A DNA stretch of 44,421 bases from Acanthamoeba castellanii str. Neff (Eukaryota > Discosea > Longamoebia > Acanthamoebidae), in assembly GCF_000313135.1 (NCBI RefSeq), contig NW_004457712.1, positions 893,176 through 937,596 of the forward strand, given 5' to 3'. Within the stretch, counting starts at the first letter, position 1. Each line of letters starts with the position of its first letter. Below, piece by piece: positions 24,330 to 35,407 of the stretch. The position numbers were made by a program, and so were the translations under genes. Below the pieces are notes generated by a model. That model made no database searches. It had not been told where the DNA came from and saw only the letters and a program-made list of their open reading frames with translations.

Positions 24330-27300
24330 ATGTTACGGCATCAGGTGCGCAGGTCATGGAGCACGGGCACTGGGCTGGCCTCCCGCAGTGTGGCCCACAC
24401 CGGCGCCGAGGGAATGCAGGCTGCCCGCCTGTTCCGATCTTCCTCCGCCAAAATCGCATCTCCGTCCTGGCCATCTGCTGGTAATCAACACCAAGCCTGT
24501 CGCCTCCGGACTGGGCTGCAGTCCGAACTCCGCCTCTCCGCCCTCACTCGCCGCTTCTTCGCCTCTCCCTCCTACGCCGGTACGCTGCCCATCTCTTTAT
24601 TTTATTTTATTATTATTTAATCGTTTATGCATCATGATTATTTTTCTACTCCAAATAAATAACAATAAATAATAAATCACAGATAAGATGAAGGCGCGGG
24701 TCAAGGACCAGAAGGTGAAGGAGACCGGCAAGGAGGCCAACAAGGCCGAGCGGCTCCAGAAGAAGGGCAAGGGACAGAAGGTCGGCGGCCGCTTCGTGTT
24801 CTCGTGCGAGGGCCTCTCCAAGACCCTGCCCGACGGCCGGCCCCTCTTCACCGATCTCTCCTTCTCCCTCTACGAACGGTGCGCACCTGTGCTTGCTGCT
24901 GTGTCGTGTGCGGTGGTGCGTGTGTCGTGTCGTGTCGTGTGCGGTTCGCCTGCAACTGCCTGACTCGACTGTTTTTGAACCGCGACTCAGATCGAAGATC
25001 GGCGTGCTCGGCCCGAACGGTACGTTGATGCTCGCCACGTGGGTGGTTGTGGTGGCCACACTGTGGCGGTCCTGACATGACACACACACACACACACACA
25101 CGACCAACGACACGACACGACACGACAGGCGCGGGAAAGTCGTCGTTGATGAAGGTCATCGCCGGGCTCGACGACGATTTCGACGGCCGGGCGCACGTCC
25201 ACGATGGCGTCAAAGTCGGATACCTGCCACAGGTCTCAACCCTCCCTCGCAGAACTCTTTGGCCTTTGGGTCGTGTTTTGACATCACACACGCACCGCAC
25301 ACGCACAGGAACCCGAGCTGGATCCCACAAAGGACGTGCGCGGCAACGTGTTGGCTGGCGTGCAGGACAAACTCGACATCCTCGAGGAGTACAACGAGGT
25401 AACACGACACGCACCACACACGACACACACGACAGCACGCACGCACAGCGCGCGCGGCAGATGGTGACGCTGCGGGTCTTTTATTGCAGGTGTGTCGAAA
25501 ATTGGAGGGGGAGAAAGAGGAAGACGACGATGACGATGATAGCGAAGACGAGGATGAGGAGGAGCTGCTCGAGCGCAAGGCCGAGCTCGAGGCGCAGGTG
25601 GAGCAGCTGGGCATCAAGGACCTCAGCTGGCGCATCGACCGCGCCATGCACGCCCTCCGCTGCCCCGAGCCCACCAAGCAAGTCCACTTCCTCTCGGGCG
25701 TACGCCTCACCCACCACCTTAGCCACCATCACCCACCGCCACCGCCACCNNNNNNNNNNNNNNNNNNNNNTGGCAATGGTGGTGCAGGGCGAGCGTCGCA
25801 GGGTGGCGCTGTGCAGGCTTCTGATCTCCGAGCCCGATCTGCTGCTGCTCGACGAGCCCACCAACCACTTGGACGCCGAGTCGGTGGCGTGGCTCGAGCG
25901 CTTCCTCTCCGAGTACAAGGGCACCGTCATGGTACGAACAAACCTCGTCCGGGGGGGGCCGGCTTGCGTTCTTCGCATTCCGTACAGTTCGGTTCTGACC
26001 CGCTGCTAGGCCGTTACACACGACCGCTACTTCCTAGACAATGTGGCCGGCTGGATCCTCGAAATCGACCGAGGTACAAAAAACACCGCACACACGACAC
26101 GACACGACACGACACACGCGCACACCGCACGACACATGTGCTGACGTGGACCGTATTGTGTTGCAGGCGACTGCTTCGTGTACGAGGGCAACTACTCGAC
26201 GTGGCTCACGGAGCACCAGAAGCGAATCGATCTCGAGCAGAAGAAGGACGTGGCGCTCTCGAAGCAGATCGACCAGGAGCTCAAGTGGATCCAGCAGACG
26301 CCCAAGGCCCGCCAGTCGAAGAACAAGGCGCGCGTGAAGGCCTACGAGCAGCTGCTCGAGCAGGCCCGCGTCAAGCCCTTCCAGCCCGGCACCATCCTCA
26401 TCCCGCCCGGACCACGCCTGGGTAACACGTGTGTTGTCGTCGCGCGTGTGCGGTGTGTGCGTGTGCGGTGGCGCGTGTGTCGTGTCATGTTGCTCACACG
26501 GAACCGCAGGGCGAGTTGTGGCTGAGGCGGAGCGTCTGCGGAAGCAGATAGAGGACCGAGTGCTGATCGATGACTTCAGCTTCTCCCTCAAGCCCGGCGC
26601 CATCGTCGGTACGGCACACCGCCTTTTCGTTGTAGTTTGGCTATTCTTGTTCTTCGTGCTTCGTGCTTCGTGCTTCGTGCTTCGTGCTTCGTGCTTCGTG
26701 CTTCGTGCTTCGTGCTTCGTTGTCATTTGCTATTCTTTTCTGTGTGGTGCTTAACAAGCCTGGGCGTATGCGCGCAGGTGTGATTGGGCCGAATGGTGCG
26801 GGCAAGACAACCCTGCTCAACATTCTCTCGGGTGAGGATAAGGACTTCGAGGGCGACCTGAAGATCGGTGAATCGGTAACATGCCCCCCCCCCCACGCAT
26901 CAGTTGTGACGCCGTGTGTGCTGCTGGTGCTTACGCACGCATGACACGCACCACAAAACGCACACGCACGCATGGTACTCACACGACACCGAACACGACG
27001 ACACGACTCATCGCTGCTGCGTGTTGGCCGCTAGGTGGTGCCGGGCTATGTGACGCAGCACCGACAGGACCTGACCGAGGGCAACACCATCTATGAAGAG
27101 ATCTCCGAAGGCGACGACTACATCGAGATCTCCCCCAATAACACCATCCACACCCGCCAATATGTCGCCGCCGTACTTAATCCCCCCTCCCCTCCCCTCC
27201 CAACAGTCGTCATCTTCTTCGTAATCGTCACTCACCACCGTCTTCGTTTTTCGTTCTTTGTCTTCGTTCTTCGTTCTTCATCATCATCAGTTCCGGTTCT

Positions 27301-27650
27301 GGAATCAGCAGCAGGAGAAGACGGTTGACGTGCTGAGCGGCGGCGAGCGCAACAGGGTGCACCTGGCCAAGCTGCTCAAGCGGGGCTGCAACCTGCTGCT
27401 CATGGACGAGCCCACCAACGATCTCGACGTGCACGTGCTGCGCAACCTCGAGGAGGCGATCGAGGCCTTCGCCGGCTGCGCGGTGGTGGTGACCCACGAC
27501 CGGTGGTTCCTGGACCGCGTGTGCACGGACATCATCGCCTTCGAGGGCGACGGCCGCGTGGTCTACTTCGAGGGCAGCTACGGCGAGTACATGGACCGAC
27601 GCGAGAAGCTCAACGGCCCCACACGACACAAGTTCATCAAGCTCAAGTAA
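24330..27650 (+). CDS. EttA-like ABCF ATPase with probable mitochondrial presequence
   Basis: ABCF proteins bind the ribosomal E site; bacterial EttA gates entry into elongation according to ATP level. Thirteen exons: 24330-24579, 24683-24878, 24991-25019, 25129-25232, 25309-25398, 25490-25699, 25788-25931, 26010-26073, 26167-26421, 26510-26608, 26778-26875, 27035-27172 and 27291-27650. All phases agree, total 678 aa. The first about 84 residues are Arg/Ser/Ala-rich and end [11 protein letters not shown], like a matrix-targeting peptide. First ATPase: Walker A GPNGAGKSS, signature [15 protein letters not shown], Walker [16 protein letters not shown]. The linker has [17 protein letters not shown] and IPPGPRLG, as in EttA. 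Second ATPase: [35 protein letters not shown] and [29 protein letters not shown] and the tRNA-contacting linker are far closer to bacterial EttA than to eukaryotic GCN20/ABCF1-3. The arm in domain 1 has an acidic insertion. Confidence 0.93.
25750..25770. other. Assembly gap (21 N) in an intron
   Basis: Twenty-one N bases lie between donor 25700 and acceptor 25787 of the EttA-like gene, next to a CCACCG-rich stretch. Flanking exons join in phase across it (LSG|GERRR), so the coding sequence appears intact. Confidence 0.95.
26652..26720. repeat. (CTTCGTG)n heptanucleotide repeat in an intron of the EttA-like gene
   Basis: Nearly ten perfect copies of a 7-bp unit between donor 26609 and acceptor 26777. 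The unit differs from the GTGTCG family that fills most other introns. Confidence 0.92.
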
Positions 27651-27761
27651 TTGGGACACCGAACTGAATTAAGAAAGCAACAACGGAACTACGCTACACC
27701 ACATCACTACATTTTTTTTTGTTATTCTTGTATTAATTATTAGAATTTTATAAGGATATGG
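27651..27761. terminator. Convergent 3' ends of the EttA-like and F-box/Ras-like genes
   Basis: An AT-rich 111-bp spacer with a T-run at about 27712-27720 and TTAATTATTAGAATTTTATAA-like sequence lies between two opposing stop codons. It presumably contains both polyadenylation regions; no canonical signal was assigned with certainty. Confidence 0.4.
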
Positions 27762-29442
27762 TCAGCTGACGAGGCACTTCTTGTCCTTGGCGTCTCCTTC
27801 GCTGCTGCTTGGGCGGAGCTGCTTGGCGTGGCGCCACGCGTCGATCTGGCGCACCATCTCCTCGAACACGACCGTCATCTGGTCCCGATGCACCGTCCAC
27901 AGGCCCTTCGCCTCGGCCGGCGGCTGCACTCCGTGGCCCGACGACCACCTCGTGGCATCGTGGGCCGTGGCGAAGAAGCGCGGGTGGTAGTCGATCACGT
28001 AGTTCTCCTTGACCGAGCACTCGAAGAAGTTTCGCACGAATCTGAAGCACTGGCCGTCGTCGTTCTTGATCGTCGTCGTCTTCTTGTTCTTGTTCTTGTT
28101 CTTCTGCTTCGCCGTCTTGTTGTCGCTCGCGATTGACCGCGAATAGACGGCGAACTGGTCGGCCAGCTGCTTGCCCTGGGCCGGCACGATGGCGCGCTCG
28201 GTTGAGAGGTCGAGCTTGTTGCCCAGAAGGATGATCGGCGGCGCGTCGCGGTCGTCGGTCTCCTTGGTCTGCCGCACGAGCCTGAGCGAGTCCTCCACTT
28301 GGCCGAGATGGCCTTCATTCGTGACCGAATACAGCGCCAGCACTCCCTGCATTGTCGTGTCGTGTCGTGTGTGTCGTATCGCGTGTGTCGTGTCGCATGT
28401 GTCGTGTTAGGGCCACGCGCCACGCGACGACGTCACCAGGAGGAGCTCAACGGACGTACGTCACACCCGCGGAGGACTGGTTCCAGCAGCGCCTGGAACT
28501 CCTCCTGGCCGGCGGTGACCGTTATCTCGAGCGTCGCCATCACCCCGTCGACTTCGATCTCCTTCATGTAACTGAATGAAAAGAATGAAAGTCTGAGCAG
28601 GTCAGACATAATTAAGTCCGCTCGAACATGTGTGCATGCGTGCGTGTGCGGTCGTGAGTGTGCGGTCGTGAGTGTGCGTGTGCGCTGTGGTGTGGTGGTG
28701 GATTGTGCGCTGACCTCTCTTCAACCACGGGATCATACTTGAGAGAAGAAGCCAGGGCGCAGCAGTCAAGCAAACAAGCAAGCAAGCAAGCAACAACAAC
28801 GACCAAGAAATGAGGGGTCGGCCGGTCAATCAACGCAGCAGGCTGTGCGCATCAATCGACCATGCCGGGGCGAGGTACAGCGGTCAAAAAGTGGCCAGAG
28901 GCGAAGTACTGCACGAACGCATTGCGTCCACCGCCGCCCGGACCCACCATCACGATCTTGTATCTATGAGCGCGCGTGTGTGTGCGGTGTGTGTAGTGGT
29001 GAGTGTGCGACCGACAATGTTGGTCCAACCACAACAACATTGCGTCATTGTTGAGTAGATCATAGCGCACATTTGTTGAGTGGTGGCCAGGCGCCTCGGC
29101 ACCCTCCTGCCGCCCAGAGACTGCTGCGCGGCTTCTGTCGCCCACCATCAGTCGAACGGCGCCGTGCGAAAGGCGAATATGTCATTGGGGCACCAGTCCA
29201 GGCGGGGAGGGCTGCGATAATGGCCCACCACTGGCGGCACACGAGCGCGCCCTCGTAGAGGTCGGCCACGCCCAAGTAGCTCAGCACGTGCTCTGCCACC
29301 TGCTCCAATGAGAGATGGATTTTGGAGCTGATCTTCGATGAAAGATGTAGATTTGATTGAGCACCTCATTGGGGAGTTGCGAGAAATCGAGCTGAGTTGC
29401 CGCGTCCCTCCTCCCCGCCTCATCCAAATTTGGTGCCCACAT
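27762..29442 (-). CDS. F-box domain fused to a degenerate Ras-like GTPase with a CAAX tail
   Basis: Seven minus-strand exons: 29365-29442, 29194-29299, 29012-29123, 28879-28963, 28715-28737 (23-nt microexon), 28460-28571 and 27762-28346. All phases agree, total 366 aa. Residues about 20-55 form an F-box: LDFSQLPNE|VAEHVLSYLGVADL, then GALVCRQWW. After a short linker comes a Ras fold: YKIVMVGPGGGGRNAF (P-loop), YDPVVEESYMK (switch I), LEITVTAGQEEFQ (switch II), GVLALYSVTNEGHL, IILLGNKLDL (G4 intact) and ECSVKEN (G5). It ends in CLVS, a prenylation box. Against Ras, P-loop Lys16 is Arg, Ser17 is Asn, Thr35 is Val and Asp57 is Val, so normal Mg-GTP binding is unlikely. A Lys/Asn-rich insert precedes G5. 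If the 70-bp intron (29124-29193) is not used, the locus is instead two genes: a short F-box ORF ending at 29060 and a GTPase starting near 29040. Confidence 0.75.
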
Positions 29443-29606
29443 GTTTACGAGGTTTGGGTTGCAGATGTATTTTTTCAAATCAAAGATGAAGAGAGATTGA
29501 CAACAAGGAGGAAAAGGGTAGGAGAAGAGCGTAGCAACACAATAAATAGTTTACTTTCATTCATTACAGGGTGGTGGAGAGGGGCGAGGCCATGGCGATG
29601 AGACAC

Positions 29607-32600
29607 TCACGCCCGTCGGTTCCAGGCGAACGGGTTGAGCGGGATGCTCTTGAACCCGCCGCTGTTCTCCCGCTGCTCTCTATCTTCGGCCGACGAGGCG
29701 CCCGAGCCCAACGACGCCGACGGCGACGAGCCCAGGCCGATGACAGGGGAAGACGACGAAGCCGATGGCGACGAGCCCAGAGCGCCCGACGGCAGGGGCG
29801 ACGCCGGTTGGCCGCCCCGGGGCGAGAGCGCCGTGGTGCTGAACGAGCCACTGTTGCTCGCGCTGCCCATGGTCCCTCGGGGCGACGGGGCTGGGGCTCG
29901 GGGCGACGGCGCACCACCGACACCGCGGGGCGAAACGGCGCCGCTGCTGCCGGCCAGGCCCGGCACGGCCAGGAGGCGCTGCTGCTGCGACTCCTGGCGC
30001 TCGCGGATGAGCTTCTGCATCTCCTGCACCCACGAGTCCCGCTCCATACGCGACCGCGCTCGCCACAGCATCTTCTTGCCCGTGGGCAGCCTGGCATTTA
30101 ACGGCGGTTAAGGTGGTGGCGGACGTGGTAGTGACATGATTTTAAGGTGGCTGTGGTGAGTGGTGGCAAGTACCGCATGATGATGGTGTAGACGTCGGCG
30201 CGCTCGTCGGTGAGGGTCATGATGGAGACGCCGTCGAGGCTCACCTCCTGGCTGTGCTTGAAGGACCGGTTCATGCTGGTGTTGCCCCGCTTCTTCTTTT
30301 TCTCCTTGGCCGTCGTCACGAGCAGGATGTCGTTGAAGAGGAACAGGTAGAAGTCCTTCTCGTTCCGCTTCGACTTGACTCGCGCCAGCGTTCCCTCCTT
30401 GATCAGCTCTCGCCCCGGCTGGATCAAGTTTTTCTGTGTGTGTAGTGTGTGTCGTGCGTGTCGTGCGTGTTGGCGTAAATCGAACCAGTGGGGAAAGGGG
30501 GTGGGGTGGGCGTACGACGGTGGTCTTGCCGGAGAAGGGCGTGCGACGCGAGCGGTCGTAGACGTTGGTGGTGAGCTCGTGCATGCGCTCGGCCCGGTCC
30601 GCCACCCGCTTGCTCTCGTTGATGTAGCTCGCAATCACCTTGACCTTGTCGAGGGCAGCCTGGATGTTGTCGTGGTCGGGGTGGTCGGGCGGGGTGATCT
30701 TGAGGAGATCCCGCAACAGCAGCTCGTAGCGCGGAATTCGCTGCACCGGGCTCTGTTGTTGGGCACACGACACGACGACACACGACACACGTCAATGGCC
30801 GCGGACGACACGTGTGTGTGTGTGTTGGGGGCAGGCGTACGATGAGGAGAGATGGCAGGTCGACAATCTTGTCGCGCGTCGACTTTTCCTTTTCCACACG
30901 CTGCACGCACGCAGGCACGCACAACGATTACAAGAGTGTGAGTGAGCCTCTGCGCCTCGCCATGCATATGACTGGTAGTGGCGGTGCTGACTGGCAACGC
31001 GGGTTCACCTGAATGTGGAGCCTGAAGGCGTTGCTCTGGTTGGTCAGCTCGCGCAGCGTGCGCAGAGCCTTGTCGTAGCCGTTCACGTAGCCCGTGTACG
31101 ATCGCAGCGAATCACTCTGATAACGCACGACACGACCCACACGACATGCGCATATAAACGTTGGCATGAGAGGAATGTGTAGACACATGAGGCGATGGTG
31201 GCGGGGTGCATACCATGTTGAGGAAGACGGCGCCGACGAGGGAGGTGTAGGGGTGCCAGGTGGCGAGGAGGGGCTCGAGCTGCTTGAGGAGGGCCGTGTT
31301 GGTGGTCACCAGCACGTCGACGTCGTTGAAGATCACCTGCACCTCCTCGTGCGGGATGAGGTCCTTGTCGCCGTCCTTCGCCACCAACAGCCCGTCCCGG
31401 AACTACTCGCCACACGACACGACCAGAGACACGACCAGCGACACGACACGACCAACGACCAACGACACGACAAGACGCGTCAGTCGTGCATCCTTGGTTG
31501 GTCTACAGAATGTGCCCAGTTACCTGCTCGAGAAGGAGGAGGACGTCGACGTAGGACTGCTCGGTGGTGAGCATCTCGTTGACCACCTGCCTCCGCTTCA
31601 CGCTCTGCAGACCTGCGAACGACCACAACAGCCAAAGGGAGGGGGTCAAGCCACATTCCAGTCTCGACATTCCTCATATAACCCACATTCCTCGCAATTG
31701 AGAGGGACCACGCACGGAGACGCTGGAGCTGCTTGCGGGCGAGCCATCGGCGGATGGCGCACTGGGCGGTCACGATCTTGCCGTGCTGCCAGCGTGTAGG
31801 GTCGCTCGTACGCCGCGACACGGGCCGGCGGGACTCGCTCAGCGCCCGCTTCTTGCGGGCCTCGTCGAACTCGCGCTGCGCGCGCTCGACCTCCTCCCGC
31901 TCGCGTTCCTCGCGCTCGCGCTTCTCCCGCTCCCTCTCCTCCTCCTCGGCTCGCCGTTTTCGCGCCAATTCCTCTTCGGACGCCTGCTGCTCCCTCCACT
32001 CTTCGAATACCACCTGCACGCCGGCCTTGCTGCGGCCCGCCAACTGGCCGCCGCCGTTGGAATGCAGCGCGCCGGCGCTGGCCGCATTCCGTGCATGCTT
32101 GCCACCGTCGTGGTGATGGTGATGCCGTGTCGAGCCACCATTGATGGTTTGGTCGCTCTCGAAGTCGGACCCGGCCTCGGTCTCATCGTCGTCGTCGTCG
32201 GAATCGGAGGAGGAAGAGGACGAGTCGCTGTCCATGTCGGTGTCGGTGTCGGTCTCGAGGTCGGTGTCGAGCGAGGACACGTCCACCACTTCGCTTTCGA
32301 ACGCGCGCAGCTGGCGCATGCGCTCCAGGTGTCGCCTCGCGTCTTCGTCCTGCTGCAGCTGTTGTCGCCTTCGCTTCTCCTGCTCCTCGCTTTCCCTTCG
32401 CTCTTTTTCGCGTCGTTCGCGCTCTTCCCGCTCCCTCCGCGCCCGCTCCTCAGCCTCCTCCCTCTCCCTTCGCTCTTTCTCCTCCCGCTCCCTTTTCGCC
32501 CTTTCCTCTCTCTCCCTCCGTTCCCGCTCCTCCCTTTCACTTCGCTCTTTCTCCTCTCTTCGTTCTTTCTCCTCCCTCTCCCTCTTCGCTCTTTCCTCTC

Positions 32601-34802
32601 TTTCTCTCCGCTCACGCTCCTCCCTCTCCCTCCGCTCCCGCTCGAGTGCGAGCTGTCGCTCGCGTTCCTCCAATTCCCTGCGTTCGCGCTCTTCGCGCTC
32701 CTGCTGCTCCCTCGCCTCGCGCTCGGCCCTCTCCCGCTTCCGCTGCTCCCTCGCCTCGCGCTCCCGCTGCCGCTGCTTCTCCCGCTCCTCCCCCTCCTCG
32801 CGCTGTTGACGCCGCCTCTCCTCCTCCTCGCTCTCCTTCCCATGAGCCTCGGCCCGATGGCCGTCGCCGTGGCCGTGGCCGTGGTGGCCATGGCCGTGGC
32901 CGTGACCGCGGGGACGGCCATGGTCGTGGCTCTCCGGTTCACTGTTGTCGACAAGTGCGCACACGTCAGCAAAAAAGAACTCTTGGGTACACGCAAGGAA
33001 TGTGAGATACCCGGAGGAATGCTGGTGGTGGTGTTGCTGTGGAACGGCCGGGAATTCGCTGCTGCGTTCGTCTTCGCTCCGCTTGGACGCGCGCTCATCG
33101 GTCCGGTGGCGCCGCTCCTCTTCCGCCGCCATACGCACCCTCTCCACTTCCTTCTTCTCCTCTTTCTCGCGCTGATGCTGCGGCGGCGGCGGCGGCTGTT
33201 CTGCTTCTTCGTTGGCGTCGACCCCGATGATCGCGTCGGTGACGTGGTAGACGTGGACCACCTCGTTGCGCCGATCGTCCTGCGACGTCTTTTGGCCCTG
33301 TTCCCAGGCCAGCCGCTTCATCGCTTCCTCCTTGTCGTCCGCCGAGGCCTTTTTCCCGTCCCAGGGCGCCACCTTCTCCGCATTCTCGGCATTCTTCGTC
33401 TTGTGGGTCAGTTCGTCGCTGGCGGCCGCGACTTCGTCGAGCGTGACCAGCTTGTCGTCGGCCTCCTGCTCCTCCTGCTCCTCGACCACCGCCTCCTTCA
33501 TCTTGTTGTCGACAACAACACGGTGGCGCTCGCGATCACTGCCGACATCGTCGACCACATGCCGGCCCGCGCCGCCGGCGTCGCTGCTCGAGTCCTCGCT
33601 CTCGGCCGCGCTGTGCCGGGGGTCGGCCTCCTCCTCGGGTTCCGTCGAGTCCTCCATCTCCTCCGTCGCCGGGACCTCGTCCGACACCACGCGACCCCGG
33701 ATCGCGGGCGGCCCGTCGTAGTAGTGCTGCTGCTGCGGCGGCGGCGGCGGGTGGTGCCCATGCGGCTGCCCGTAGCGCTGCTGCTCATGCAGCTGGTGTG
33801 GGTGCGACTGGTGTGGGTGCGGCTGGTGCGAGTGCGGCTGCGGGTGGTGAAAGAGTTCGCCCACGGGGCGAAAGTCGTGCGGTCGGTCGTGGTGAGGCTG
33901 AGGCGGCGGCTGCTGGTGCTGGTGCTGAGGAGCGGGTGAGCTGGGGCGAGAGCCGCGGGGCGACCGCGATCGGGGCGATCTCTGGCGCGGCGACACCGGG
34001 AGCTCGCGCGACATGGACATGGCCAACGGCACGCTCTTCTTCCTCTGATGCCGCGCCTGCTGCTGGTGGTGCTGCTGCTGCTGCTGCGGCTGCTGTCGGC
34101 CCAGTAGCGCCCACTCCTCCGCGTCGAGCACCAGCTCCTCGGTCGGAATGTCGTCGTACCAGTGATGCTGAGGCTGCGCGGAATGCTCATCATTCCCCAC
34201 CACGGCGCCGTAGCTGGCACGCATCGGCAGCGTCATGGAATGCGCCATCGCGTGTTGATGTTGATGGTGATGGTGTTGGTCATGTTGTTGGTCATGTTGT
34301 TGTTGCGGCGGTTGGTGTGGGTGGCCGCGCGGAGAGTGGAGTGGAGTGGCGGAGAGGGAGCGAGACGGGCCGCCGCGGGCAGCGGCTGCGGCTGCGGCTG
34401 CGGCGGTGGTGGGAGGCACGCCGAGCAGCGGCTGGCGTTCGTCGGGGTGCTGGCCGCCGCGACCTCGACCTCGGCCTCGTCCGCGCCCGCGGCCGGCGTC
34501 GCCGGGTGCGGCGCCCAGGGGCCTTCCGCGGCCCCGGCCGACTCCAGTCTGCGGCCGGCCGCCCAGGTACTCGACCGACCCTCCCTGAATTTATAATCAC
34601 TTTTATAAATAATTATAATAAAGGGTAAAATATCATTTGTTGGCCAAATAGAATAAAAATATAAATAAAATAAGTGATATTGGTGTGCAGGACTGCAGAA
34701 GGGGGTGTCGGTAGGCACCTGTGTGTGCATGGAGAAGCCGCAGCAGGTGGCCTCGCGCTCGTAGTCCTCGCCATCAGATGGAGATGATGAGGCGCCTCCC
34801 AT
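29607..34802 (-). CDS. Large acylated RhoGEF: charged helix, IQ motif, DH and PH domains
   Basis: DH-PH proteins load GTP onto Rho/Rac GTPases at membranes. Nine minus-strand exons: 34719-34802, 31716-34584, 31524-31612, 31214-31402, 31009-31116, 30841-30900, 30516-30752, 30174-30433 and 29607-30090. All phases agree, total 1459 aa. The N-terminus MGGASSS fits N-myristoylation, and CC at residues 20-21 could be palmitoylated. Then come Gly/Arg-rich, His/Gln-rich and Ser/Pro-rich disordered regions, a long Glu/Arg repeat (about 32390-32830) likely to form a single alpha helix, and an IQ-like motif (VTAQCAIRRWLARKQLQRLR). The DH domain runs from VVNEMLTTEQSYVDVLLLLE to SPVQRIPRYELLLRDLLK, and the PH domain from IKEGTLARVKSKRNEKDFYL to MERDSWVQEMQKLI. 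The tail has SPRG repeats. The IQ motif implies calmodulin or myosin-light-chain binding. Confidence 0.92.
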
Positions 34803-35407
34803 CTTTCAAATCAGATTTGGATTCGAAAAAAAGGTCGTCTGGCAGAAGGCCTAAGAGGACAGAGATTCAATCTCGCCAGGTTCAGTTCGCGGGAGCAGAG
34901 ACTGAAACTCGATGGGAGGATCAAATCCTGTGTTGCCGTGGTTGCGTGTTGCTGGAAAGAAGGAAAGAGAGAAAGAAGAACTGGCCTGCACACCGCGTTC
35001 CTCTGTCCTCTGGTCTATTGCCTCCAGCCCCCAGAAGTGCCGACCTTGCACACAGCAGTAGTACTGGTCTCCAAGAGAGCAGACACGAGTTTGTTGTCGT
35101 ATGCGCCCACTCCGCTTCTACAGGCCGAGCTTCTCTCGTTTTGGCCGATAAACTCCCCGAAATGCGAAGTATTCACCTGTTGTCGGTGCACTTTTGTCAC
35201 GTTGTGGGTAGAGCTCTCCCAATTCCACATAAGGCCTCGGCCAAAAAAATGATTGATGATCGTCTTTTGCAGGTGCTCCTTTGTCTTGAATGGCTTAGAA
35301 ATGTTGATGGTGGATGGGGGGGTATGATGTTTTTTGTAGTTTATTTTTATTTGTGCATGCCCTTCGCCGAGGTTTTGCCGCGTCAAGAGAGAACTGTCAT
35401 CACCAAT
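34803..35407. other. Intergenic region upstream of the RhoGEF gene
   Basis: About 605 bp between the RhoGEF start codon and the RPS11 stop codon, both on the minus strand. A 268-codon reading frame on the + strand spans 34721-35527 but overlaps the first RhoGEF exon and the last RPS11 exon, shows no domain and no splice-like structure, and I do not call it a gene. The region should contain the RhoGEF promoter. No specific element was recognised. Confidence 0.55.

Noticed and set aside
25490..25699. Acidic segment as an intron remnant in the EttA-like gene
   Set aside because: Frame and splice phases hold only if it is coding, and the following helix matches the EttA arm.
31783..33939. 718-codon + frame, Leu-rich, looking like a membrane protein
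   Set aside because: It is the exact antisense of the Glu/Arg-rich RhoGEF exon; Glu/Arg codons read as Leu/Pro/Ala on the other strand.
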